From assembly GCA_030151565.1 (NCBI GenBank), contig JASLDM010000068.1, forward strand, positions 1 through 29,336: a stretch of 29,336 nt of DNA, given 5' to 3'. Every line of letters starts with the position of its first letter. Position 1 is the stretch's first letter. The DNA comes from Flavobacterium sp. GTDB taxonomy: Bacteria; Bacteroidota; Bacteroidia; Flavobacteriales; Flavobacteriaceae. Below are positions 14,760 to 22,674 of the stretch, one piece after another. The notes under the pieces are model-generated. The model worked only from the letters and a program-made list of their open reading frames with translations. It was not told where the DNA came from and did not search any database. Both the position numbers and the translations under genes were made by a program.

Positions 14760-16277
14760 TTAACCCATCTGCACCACCTCACTAAATACACTTCCAAATC
14801 GATCAATAACTTCCACTACAATTGTTTTTGCGTCTTCACTTGGATTGAAGAAAAACATATGATCAGTCAATTGAGGTTCCACCCATTTTCTTCTTGTTGG
14901 AATTTTGGGACCTTCATGCAGCTTTATACTCAATGGGTCTCGGGCGACTATTCGTACCAGTTCTCCCTTTTTAATTCCATCTTCGTACCAACACACGTGC
15001 CACTGAGGATCCCAATTCCATACATTTATACTCCACATATCAATATGATCTGGGTGCTCTCCTTTTTTATAAATTCTAAACTGTTGTTCTTTTTCTAATT
15101 CTGTGCCTTTGTAATACCACGATAAGGAAGATCCGTTTGCAGTATAAACTCCATAACCATTAGGAGTACCATCAAAACAAATTGGACCGCTCCACCAAGC
15201 ACCGCAAACTGTCCCGTGACAATGTTCATATAAACGATCCGACAAAACCATGTTGTCATTAAAGTGGGTATGCCCAGAAAGTAAATGAGCGCGAAAAGGT
15301 TCTAATATTGCGTATAAATGCTCCCTATTACTCACCGTTCCTCCCAAAGATGTTTCTTTTGGATATCGCTTTGCATGTCCTGTTACAGAGGGAATATGAA
15401 GCGAAACCACAACCATTGATCCAGGTGTAATAAACTGAAGATCTTGTTCTAACCAACTTAATTGTTCTTCGGTAATGTATCCAATATATTTTTTATCAGA
15501 GCCAATAAAAAAAACGTCATCCAATACTACATAGTGTATTTCGCCACGATTGTATGAATAATAAGCAGGTCCATAATGCGCATTAAATGTTTTTGTTGTC
15601 TTTTCATCGGTACGCATATCCAAGTCAACATCGTGGTTTCCGATCACTTGAAAAAATGGAATATCCATATTTTTAACAGCTTGATTATAGCTCGAAAACA
15701 ATTCGTGATGGTCAAAAATTAAATCGCCACAACCAATACCAAAAACATTTTCACTTCTCAAATCCTGAATCGTCTTAATCACATCGGGGGTTGTTGTTTC
15801 TAATAATAAATTCGCTTCATATTCATTTTGAATTTGAGGGTCAGCCAAAACCAAAAAATGGTGCTTAGCGTCCGAATCATCTAAAGGATCTAAATCAAAT
15901 AAAAAACTGTTTTTATTTTTTTGTTTATCCAAACGGTAAAAGAACTGTGCCGAACCATTGGCCTGTTGTTTAATTTTATAGCCAGATGGAATACTTATAA
16001 ATACGAAATCACGCTGGGTATGAGACAAAAACCGGAATCGTCCTGAAGCATCGGTTTGTACAACTTGATTTCCATCTGAAACATTGACCTCTGGTATTCC
16101 ACGTCCTTTAGAAATAACTCTTCCCTCAATTTGAATTACATTAAAAGGAAGCTTTCCAAATCTTGTAATACTATTTTGATTGTCTAAAATTGCTGCATCA
16201 ACTCCTGCAAAAGGAATAATTGCCAATCCAGCAGTTGAAATTCCTATTTTTTGTAAAAAACTTCTTCTTGAATTCAT
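14760..16277 (-). CDS. Secreted calcineurin-like metallophosphoesterase (Tat signal, three domains)
   Basis: 505 residues. The N-terminus SRRSFLQK (3-10) followed by a hydrophobic stretch is a twin-arginine signal, implying export in folded, metal-loaded form. A small beta domain (about 45-115, resembling carboxypeptidase regulatory folds) precedes the calcineurin core (about 140-345). A C-terminal beta-rich domain (about 350-505) completes a MetallophosN-Metallophos-MetallophosC layout. Metal-site residues: Asp146 in ADPQ (Gln replaces the usual His of DxH), Asp185 in GCGD, Asn214-His215 in GNHD, His294, and His336 with His338 in SGHTH. It would hydrolyse phosphomonoesters or diesters outside the cytoplasm. 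It is the third gene after SusC and SusD (15-bp gap), suggesting it releases or processes the nutrient they import. The exact substrate is unknown. Confidence 0.87.
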   Translation of the reverse strand: MNSRRSFLQKIGISTAGLAIIPFAGVDAAILDNQNSITRFGKLPFNVIQIEGRVISKGRGIPEVNVSDGNQVVQTDASGRFRFLSHTQRDFVFISIPSGYKIKQQANGSAQFFYRLDKQKNKNSFLFDLDPLDDSDAKHHFLVLADPQIQNEYEANLLLETTTPDVIKTIQDLRSENVFGIGCGDLIFDHHELFSSYNQAVKNMDIPFFQVIGNHDVDLDMRTDEKTTKTFNAHYGPAYYSYNRGEIHYVVLDDVFFIGSDKKYIGYITEEQLSWLEQDLQFITPGSMVVVSLHIPSVTGHAKRYPKETSLGGTVSNREHLYAILEPFRAHLLSGHTHFNDNMVLSDRLYEHCHGTVCGAWWSGPICFDGTPNGYGVYTANGSSLSWYYKGTELEKEQQFRIYKKGEHPDHIDMWSINVWNWDPQWHVCWYEDGIKKGELVRIVARDPLSIKLHEGPKIPTRRKWVEPQLTDHMFFFNPSEDAKTIVVEVIDRFGSVFSEVVQMG

Positions 16278-16292
16278 AATAATCCTAGTATT

Positions 16293-17738
16293 TTATTGCC
16301 ACCACAGCTTTGTATTAATATCATCTCCACCCATTTGTTGAACGGCTTTTTCATACTGTTCTTTATTTTGTGCACGAATTTCTAATGGATACTGAAAACG
16401 GCTAGGCATAACACCATTATTCAACATAGAGGTCGTTTTAGGCAACTTTGGCAAACCTGTTCTTTTATACTCAAACCATTGCTGGTAATCATTCATATAA
16501 AGCGCGTAATACTTCTGAAGCATCACTTGTTCTAGGGTTCCATTATAGGCTGTTTTCGGATTATCGAAATATGCTTCTGGAATTTCTACATCATAAAATT
16601 TCATAGCTGCTTCCACTCCCTTTTCATAGTACATTTGAGCATCACTTAAAAATCCTTTTTGCGCCAATTCTGCTTTAATAAACAAGATCTCTGCATAGGT
16701 CAATATTGCCGTTTTTGTAGGATTAGCTGCCATTTTATTATTCAAATTTGAAGCCTCATATTCAAACTGAGAGTCCGGACCATCAAAGGCACTGGGAATA
16801 CCTTTAAACCCAATATTCACTTTCTTTTTACCCTCCATAACCGTGGCATTTGTTGCAAAAACAGGGAGTCTAGGATCATCGAAATCATTCAAATTATCGA
16901 TGAAAAAAGAAGCCATTTTCAAACTCAACGTAAAGTCTTGAATTCTACTCCATGGAGATACATTTGGCGTAACCCCTGTAATAGTCAAGGCAGCTTCATC
17001 TTCATTTGAAGTTATAATTGGATATTTAATTGGATTGTTTAAAATCTCTAACATCTTTGCTATAGATCCTTTTTCAACGCGATTAGAAATACGCAACAAC
17101 AACCTCAAGTGAAGACTATTCGTGAATTTTTGCCATTTCGAAACATCATTTACAAATAGCAAATCAGGATTGTAAATCATTTTTAAATTTGAATCGTATA
17201 GTGAGTTTGCTCTTTCTAATTCAGTCAATAAATGATCATAAATCTGTTCTTGAGAATCAAATGCAGGATACAACACTTGTTCATTACCTTTCAACGCCTC
17301 AAAATAAGGGATAGAACCAAATAAATCGGTTAAATTAGCAGCCATCCAAACCCGTAAAGTAATAGCAATCGCCTCATAGTTGGGCTCTTGATGTTCTACT
17401 GCGGATTTTTCACTTTCTGCAGCATTTTTCATCCATTTGTAATAGGCATTCCAAGATGAAGCCCCAATATTATCAGATAAATCATAGCGCTGAATACCAG
17501 GAACATTACTTGGGAATGAAAGCGTTGCCTGCATTAGGTGATTATTATAAGACCAACTTCGGTACATATTATGAGAGGCAACTTGATAAATGATAGGATT
17601 CAACAAAGTTGCAGGTCGAATTTCACGAATTCTATTTGGGTCAATATTCGTACTTTCAAAATCGGAAGTACAAGCTGTATTTAATGTTGCTAAAATAAAG
17701 GTACACCCTAAAAATATTTTTATAAATTTCATTTTCAT
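16293..17738 (-). CDS. SusD/RagB-like outer-membrane nutrient-binding lipoprotein
   Basis: 481 residues. The signal MKMKFIKIFL...LATLNTAC ends in a lipobox with Cys23, then TSDFE, consistent with surface-exposed lipoproteins of this phylum. The rest is alpha-helical with the SusD-like_2 character: DPNRIREIRPATLLNPIIYQ near the N-terminus, a helix-rich TPR-like core, and the C-terminal YYALYMNDYQQWFEYKRTG segment typical of the family. SusD proteins lid the SusC channel and capture the substrate at the cell surface. The gene lies 4 bp after the SusC stop and 15 bp before the phosphoesterase. The SusD-like_2 group is often linked to non-glycan cargo, which fits the phosphoesterase partner. No glycoside hydrolase is present. 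Confidence 0.9.
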   Translation of the reverse strand: MKMKFIKIFLGCTFILATLNTACTSDFESTNIDPNRIREIRPATLLNPIIYQVASHNMYRSWSYNNHLMQATLSFPSNVPGIQRYDLSDNIGASSWNAYYKWMKNAAESEKSAVEHQEPNYEAIAITLRVWMAANLTDLFGSIPYFEALKGNEQVLYPAFDSQEQIYDHLLTELERANSLYDSNLKMIYNPDLLFVNDVSKWQKFTNSLHLRLLLRISNRVEKGSIAKMLEILNNPIKYPIITSNEDEAALTITGVTPNVSPWSRIQDFTLSLKMASFFIDNLNDFDDPRLPVFATNATVMEGKKKVNIGFKGIPSAFDGPDSQFEYEASNLNNKMAANPTKTAILTYAEILFIKAELAQKGFLSDAQMYYEKGVEAAMKFYDVEIPEAYFDNPKTAYNGTLEQVMLQKYYALYMNDYQQWFEYKRTGLPKLPKTTSMLNNGVMPSRFQYPLEIRAQNKEQYEKAVQQMGGDDINTKLWWQ

Positions 17739-17742
17739 TAGA

Positions 17743-20700
17743 TTACAATTCTACTTTTATATTAAAACCATAGGTAGCAGGTGAAGGCATCTGTCCCATT
17801 TCAACTCCTGGTACCATAGAGCTGCCATTTAAAGCCGCCGTTTCAGGGTCGAAAATTGGAAAATTTGATAGCATAGCAAGGTTTCTTCCAAATGCCGATA
17901 TTGATAATTTCTTCAATCGAAGTCTCTCTAAAACGGTCTTTGAAAAATTATACTCAATACTCAAATCACGTAACTTCACATAGGAAGCATCAAAAGAATT
18001 TGACTCCACATTTGCTCTACGATAATATTCTGCATAGTAACTTGAAGGCTCTACCTTAGTGGTATTTGGCGTAAAAGATCCATCAGGAAGCGGCACAACA
18101 CCTTCACCAATGATAAAACCCTGATCCCTTCCATACAGCGTATGACCTAGTTTTCCTTGTTCACTCATTTTATGGTGCGTTTGTGAATATACAATTCCAC
18201 CGTATTGTCCGTCGATAGTAAAACTCAACGTAACATTTTTATACTTAAACGTATTTACCCAACCTGCACTCCAATCAGCATAGGCATTTCCTACATATTC
18301 TATTTCTTTAGATTGAATTGGAAGTCCTTTTTCCGTATAAAGAATATCACCAGCATCATTTCTTACAAATTTATATCCATACATATCTCCAGTACTTCCG
18401 CCTACTTTTCCTATAATCTGAACAGTACCCGATTGTGCTAAAACTTGTTGATCTCCTCCATCAAAGCCTTCTGCTAATGTCAAAATTGTATTTTCGTTTT
18501 TCGCCCAATTTAAAGTTGTATTCCATGAAAAATTTTTATTCTTTATCGGAGTTCCATTTAAAACTACTTCTATTCCTCTATTTCTAACTTTCCCTCCATT
18601 TATAATCGCTCGGTTATACCCTGTAACATAATTTAATGGAACCGTAATGATTTGATTTTTTGACATTGTTTCATATAAAGTCACATCAAAACCTAAGCGA
18701 TTTTTAAACATTTTATGCTCATACCCCAACTCCAAACTCGTCGTTTTCTCTGGTTTCAAATTTTCATTGATCAATACTGGATCTACAATAGCTGAGCTTG
18801 GAAAATCATCATTATTATAATACGTCAAGGTTCTAAATGATTTTGTACCATTACCTACCTCAGCTACAGAAAATCGCACTTTAGAATAGTCAATAATCGT
18901 TGGCATTCTAAAAATATCATTCAAGATAAAACTTGTATTTATTGAAGGGTACATAAACGACCAACTCCCCTTTTGAATAGTGCTCGACCAATCATTACGA
19001 ATTGTAGCATCTAAAAAAACTAAATTTTTATATCCGACAGCTCCCATTGCATAAAGAGAATTCACCTTATAGTTATCATCGCTAATTCTTGTAATAGGAC
19101 TATTTACTCCATTTGCCAACATATACAAACCAGGAACAACCAAACCATCTACAAAAGCTGTAACACTGTGCCATTTTGAGTTCATCATATTTCCTCCGAC
19201 AGAAGCATTATAAGTAAATGGATCGGCTGAAGCATGATCATAAGTCAACAAGAAATCGGTATTTACTTCCTGGAAATTAATTTGCTGCGTTTTAAAATGA
19301 CCTCTACCAAATTTTGAAGTATCATAAGGCCTACGTTGTTCACGCTTGTCTGCTCTAGAGTTTAAAGCTCCACGTAACATTAACTTTAATTTTGGCGCCA
19401 ACTGAATATCCGTGGATAGATTTCCATTAATGGTATTGGCATTTACTGCATTGGTTGTTTCGTAGGCAATTAAATATGGGTTCTCTATAAAAGAACTAAA
19501 GGGATGAATTTGCTCTGTTTGATAACTTCCTTGTTTCCAAATAGGTCGATACCAATCTAAATCAACATTCGGGTTTTGGAAAATCATAAAATATCCAATA
19601 CTGTGATTTCCATAACCTGTTCCTGGTAAATTATCACTATTTCGATTCGAAAAACTAACATTTGAATTAACGGTAATCGCCTTGGATACTTTATATTTTG
19701 ATTTTGTAGATATCGTTGTTCTATCAAAGCCAGTATTCGGCATTATCCATTCGTTGTGAGAATTTGTAATGGTTGCTCGAATATCTCCTTGATCATTTCC
19801 TCCCGAAAAACTTAAACTATTTGTTGTCGTAACTCCTGTTTTCCAAAAACCTTTAATATTATTTTTATATGGTCGCCACAAAGTACGGCTTGCCCCCTGC
19901 CCTTCTGTTGTCGGATCATATTGAAAAAATTCTTGTCCTTCAAACTTAGGTCCAAAAGCACTACTCGTACTTCCTGTATTTCCACCATCCTCAGAAGCGC
20001 CATAAGAATAATAAGGATTACCATCTTTATCAAAGCTCTTTCCTGTTCCTTGTCCATACTCATACTGATAATCTGGCCAACGCTGTATAACATCAAAACT
20101 AACATTAGAATTAAAGCTTATTCCTAACCCTTTCTGTTTTTTTCCAGATTTAGTTGTAATCATTAAAACTCCATTACTTGCTCGAGAACCATACAAAGCT
20201 GAGGCCCCGGCTCCTTTTAAAACAGTAATACTCTCGATATCATCAGGGTTTAAATCCGAAATTCCATTACCAAAATCAACTGGTGTATCATTACTAATAT
20301 AAGCGTCATTGGATCCACTTGACCATAAGTCTCCTCCGACAATTACTCCATCAACAACAACTAATGCTGAATTGTTTCCTAAATCAATAGATCGATCTCC
20401 ACGAAGTTTAATCTGTGCAGAATTCATAGGACCTGAATTGGAAGACAATAAAGACACACCTGCAACTTTCCCTTTTAAGCCGTCTGTCCAATTATTAGAT
20501 CTAGCATGATTTAAATCCTCTGATTGCAACGTTTGCTGTGCATAACCAAGCTGTTTCTCTTCCCGCTTTATGCCTAAAGCGGTTACTACAACTTCATTTA
20601 GTAAATCTGAATTTTCTTTTAAAATTATTGTATAACTGCCCCCTGTTTTAACATGAATTTCTTGAACATCATACCCTAGATATGAAACTTCCAATACAGC

Positions 20701-20985
20701 AATTCCCTTAGTTAAGTTTATTTCAAAACTTCCGTCCAAGTTTGAATTCACACCATTTGTTGTGTTTTTCTCAACAATTACCGCTCCTGGTAATCCTAAT
20801 CCAGAAGTATCGAGAACCACTCCCTTAATTTTATTCTTTACAGAATCCTGAAAAAAATATTCTTGATAAGTAGAAGTTTCTGTTTCTACTGCATAGATCT
20901 GCATTGAAAACGTAAACAGCACGGAACTTAATAAGACTTTAATAAAAGATTTAGGATACCTAAACCCCCTTTCTAATAAAACCAT
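17743..20985 (-). CDS. SusC/RagA-family TonB-dependent outer-membrane transporter
   Basis: 1080 residues from the ATG at 20985. Signal peptide (about 1-32, ending MQIYA); carboxypeptidase-regulatory-like domain (about 50-125, NKIKGVVLDTSGLGLPGA); TonB-box-like EVVVTALG (131-138); plug domain (about 145-290) with GKVAGVSLL, RGDRSI, LVVVDGVIVGG and SVLKGAGASALYGSRASNGV. A 22-stranded barrel follows to a C-terminal aromatic-rich TYGFNIKVEL. All are hallmarks of SusC/RagA. It imports a substrate captured by SusD using TonB energy. ATG at 21030 is also in frame, but it would give an overlong charged N-region before the signal peptide. It is the first gene of the operon, with SusD 4 bp downstream. 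No ECF sigma or anti-sigma gene lies next to it. Confidence 0.94.
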   Translation of the reverse strand: MVLLERGFRYPKSFIKVLLSSVLFTFSMQIYAVETETSTYQEYFFQDSVKNKIKGVVLDTSGLGLPGAVIVEKNTTNGVNSNLDGSFEINLTKGIAVLEVSYLGYDVQEIHVKTGGSYTIILKENSDLLNEVVVTALGIKREEKQLGYAQQTLQSEDLNHARSNNWTDGLKGKVAGVSLLSSNSGPMNSAQIKLRGDRSIDLGNNSALVVVDGVIVGGDLWSSGSNDAYISNDTPVDFGNGISDLNPDDIESITVLKGAGASALYGSRASNGVLMITTKSGKKQKGLGISFNSNVSFDVIQRWPDYQYEYGQGTGKSFDKDGNPYYSYGASEDGGNTGSTSSAFGPKFEGQEFFQYDPTTEGQGASRTLWRPYKNNIKGFWKTGVTTTNSLSFSGGNDQGDIRATITNSHNEWIMPNTGFDRTTISTKSKYKVSKAITVNSNVSFSNRNSDNLPGTGYGNHSIGYFMIFQNPNVDLDWYRPIWKQGSYQTEQIHPFSSFIENPYLIAYETTNAVNANTINGNLSTDIQLAPKLKLMLRGALNSRADKREQRRPYDTSKFGRGHFKTQQINFQEVNTDFLLTYDHASADPFTYNASVGGNMMNSKWHSVTAFVDGLVVPGLYMLANGVNSPITRISDDNYKVNSLYAMGAVGYKNLVFLDATIRNDWSSTIQKGSWSFMYPSINTSFILNDIFRMPTIIDYSKVRFSVAEVGNGTKSFRTLTYYNNDDFPSSAIVDPVLINENLKPEKTTSLELGYEHKMFKNRLGFDVTLYETMSKNQIITVPLNYVTGYNRAIINGGKVRNRGIEVVLNGTPIKNKNFSWNTTLNWAKNENTILTLAEGFDGGDQQVLAQSGTVQIIGKVGGSTGDMYGYKFVRNDAGDILYTEKGLPIQSKEIEYVGNAYADWSAGWVNTFKYKNVTLSFTIDGQYGGIVYSQTHHKMSEQGKLGHTLYGRDQGFIIGEGVVPLPDGSFTPNTTKVEPSSYYAEYYRRANVESNSFDASYVKLRDLSIEYNFSKTVLERLRLKKLSISAFGRNLAMLSNFPIFDPETAALNGSSMVPGVEMGQMPSPATYGFNIKVEL

Positions 20986-21152
20986 TTTTTGATATTTTAT
21001 ACTAAAATTATTTCTGCAAAAGAAGGACATAGACAGCCAAAAGAAAACTGAAACCGTTTACCAAAAAGTTAAGCCAGTTTATCTTTATGTTAACTGCAGA
21101 TTCTATAAAAAATAAAAAAGTTTATTTATTTTTTTAGATCAAACTAAATTTA

Positions 21153-21160
21153 TATTTTTG
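21153..21160 (+). promoter_or_regulatory. Probable -7 element of the superoxide dismutase operon
   Basis: TATTTTTG matches TAnnTTTG exactly. Transcription would start near 21167, giving a leader of about 23 nt. No clear -33 TTG lies at the usual distance; that region is a T-run. Confidence 0.55.
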
Positions 21161-21189
21161 TAACTCTAATTTAAACTTACAGCAGCAAC

Positions 21190-21777
21190 ATGCACACATT
21201 ACCTAAATTACCATTCGACAAAAATGCTTTGGCACCATTTATAAGTACAGAAGGTTTTGATTATCATTACGGTAAACATCACCAAGCATACGTGAACAAC
21301 CTAAATGCACTGATAAAAGGAACTGCATGGGAAGAACAAAGTCTTATCGAAATAATTAAAAAAAGCTACGAACAAAGAGAAATTGCTATTTACAATAATG
21401 CTGCACAGCATTTCAACCATAGCTTTTTTTGGAATTGTTTAGCACCAAAAGGAAAAGGTACTCCGAGCGAAGATTTAATGAGGCTAATTGAAGAACAATA
21501 TGGAAGTTTTGAAAACTTTAAAATACAATTTACAGAAACCGCTCAAAAGTTATTCGGTTCTGGATGGGTATGGCTAGTAAAAGATTCAGAAAATAAGCTC
21601 GAAATAATACCGTTAAAGGATGCCGATACTCCATGGATCTTGAATAAAAAACCAATAATCACTTTAGATGTTTGGGAACATGCATATTATATAGACCATA
21701 GAAATGCACGTCCACAATTTATATCAGAATTTTGGCAACACATAAACTGGGAATTTGCTAATTTAAATTTAAAATAA
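21190..21777 (+). CDS. sodB: Iron-type superoxide dismutase
   Basis: 195 residues, the normal length of Fe/Mn SOD. It converts superoxide to oxygen and hydrogen peroxide. The four metal ligands are present: His26 (YHYGKHH), His77 (AAQHFNHSFFW), Asp160 and His164 (DVWEHAYY). The active-site Gln73 in NNAAQ lies in the N-terminal half, as in Fe-type enzymes such as E. coli SodB, where Mn-type enzymes supply it from the C-terminal half. The N-terminus LPKLPFDKNALAPFIS is typical of the family. No signal peptide is present, so the enzyme is cytoplasmic. Its stop overlaps the start of the following gene by one base (TAATG). A cambialistic metal preference cannot be excluded. Confidence 0.95.
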   Translation: MHTLPKLPFDKNALAPFISTEGFDYHYGKHHQAYVNNLNALIKGTAWEEQSLIEIIKKSYEQREIAIYNNAAQHFNHSFFWNCLAPKGKGTPSEDLMRLIEEQYGSFENFKIQFTETAQKLFGSGWVWLVKDSENKLEIIPLKDADTPWILNKKPIITLDVWEHAYYIDHRNARPQFISEFWQHINWEFANLNLK

Positions 21778-22223
21778 TGAGTACCGATTGTTTAATTCAC
21801 ATAGAAGAAGCTTGGAAACAGAAAACTAAGCAAGGTAATAAAGCATTAGATGATGGAAATATCACGTCTGCGCTTTACTCCTATGAAGAAGCTCTAATTA
21901 GAGCTGAAATTCTAACAGGAAATTTTCACAAATGCATCGTTGAAGACATACCTTTCAGTGAAATTTTTGCTATCTCTTGTATGAATATCGCTCAGATCTA
22001 TACGGAATTAAACAAACAACAAAAAGCCAGACAATATTTTGAAAGAGGTTTTTATTACTTAATTTATTTAAAGAGTGTTCTTTCTGATGGGTTAGCAGCA
22101 AAAATTAAAATCCAACAGCAGCTACAGCATATATTCCTAAATTATACTACATTTTTGAAACATGATCCTTCTCATAATTATCAAGAAATATTTTCCAGAT
22201 TACAGAAAGCTGTCTCATCCTAA
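21777..22223 (+). CDS. Small TPR-like protein translationally coupled to superoxide dismutase
   Basis: 148 residues, not assigned to a named family. It is wholly helical by appearance, with two recognisable TPR-like units: about 13-47 (KQGNKALDDGNITSALYSYE with EALIRAE) and about 67-98 (MNIAQIYTELNKQQKARQYF). A third helical hairpin may follow at 105-145. Two cysteines stand out, Cys5 and Cys54. There is no signal peptide or membrane segment, so it is probably cytoplasmic and binds a protein partner. The ATG shares one base with the sodB stop codon, strong evidence of coupled translation. It may assist metallation, assembly or regulation of SOD, but that is inferred from position only. Confidence 0.75.
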   Translation: MSTDCLIHIEEAWKQKTKQGNKALDDGNITSALYSYEEALIRAEILTGNFHKCIVEDIPFSEIFAISCMNIAQIYTELNKQQKARQYFERGFYYLIYLKSVLSDGLAAKIKIQQQLQHIFLNYTTFLKHDPSHNYQEIFSRLQKAVSS

Positions 22224-22363
22224 ATGCTATAAGAAACAAAAGAAAAAACCGAACGTGTCTTTAAAAAAACCATAACTTTTTAAAATCGTACTCGTTCAAA
22301 GAATTCCAAACCATATATACGTATTATTTTATTTTTTTAACTCTTTTGTATTCAATATAGTAA

Positions 22364-22391
22364 AATAAGGTCGGCTTTTGCCGACCTTATT
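22364..22391. terminator. Hairpin terminator between the convergent sod and PID-tail operons
   Basis: AATAAGGTCGGC (22364-22375), loop TTTT, GCCGACCTTATT (22380-22391): a perfect 12-bp stem. On the minus strand it continues into TTTTACTATATT, so it mainly ends the T9SS/PID-tail operon. On the plus strand no T-run follows, though the stem may still hinder read-through from sodB. The remainder of 22224-22410 shows nothing else recognisable. Confidence 0.85.
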
Positions 22392-22410
22392 GTATATAAA
22401 TATGAAATAT

Positions 22411-22656
22411 TTATTCAGTAGTTTGTTTAGTTTTCTTAATAACATAATAAGCCAAACCAACACCTACAACCGCCATAATTAACAAGTAGTCGTCAATTGG
22501 TGCAGGTTCTGGATCTGGATCACCTGGAGGAGCCCCAGGGCCATTAAAACTATAAGGATGTCTATCTCTTTCATCGTATTGAGCAAAGACGAAAGTGTTA
22601 GAAATCAAAAAAACAAATAAAACTCTTAATACCAATGTTTTATAAACAGAATTCAT
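22411..22656 (-). CDS. Small secreted protein with a PID-CTERM-like sorting tail
   Basis: 81 residues. A Sec signal peptide (about 1-25, ending TFVFAQ) is followed by a very short polar mature part and a Pro/Gly/Asp-rich stretch (GPGAPPGDPDPEPAP). Next come the motif PIDDYLL, a hydrophobic helix (MAVVGVGLAYYVI) and a basic end (KKTKQTTE). A short motif, helix and basic tail is the tripartite form of PEP-CTERM-type sorting signals. The PID motif matches the PID-CTERM type annotated in Bacteroidota. Its mature region before the motif is only about 25-30 residues, so its function may lie in the tail or in an interaction with its partner. It starts 18 bp after the stop of the large T9SS protein gene and is followed by a strong terminator. 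Confidence 0.75.
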   Translation of the reverse strand: MNSVYKTLVLRVLFVFLISNTFVFAQYDERDRHPYSFNGPGAPPGDPDPEPAPIDDYLLIMAVVGVGLAYYVIKKTKQTTE

Positions 22657-22674
22657 AGTATAATATATTTTAAA

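Noticed and set aside
19812..20105. 97-codon open frame on the minus strand inside the SusC gene
   Set aside because: It is a different frame of the same strand within the transporter coding region; composition reflects the host gene and no domain is visible.
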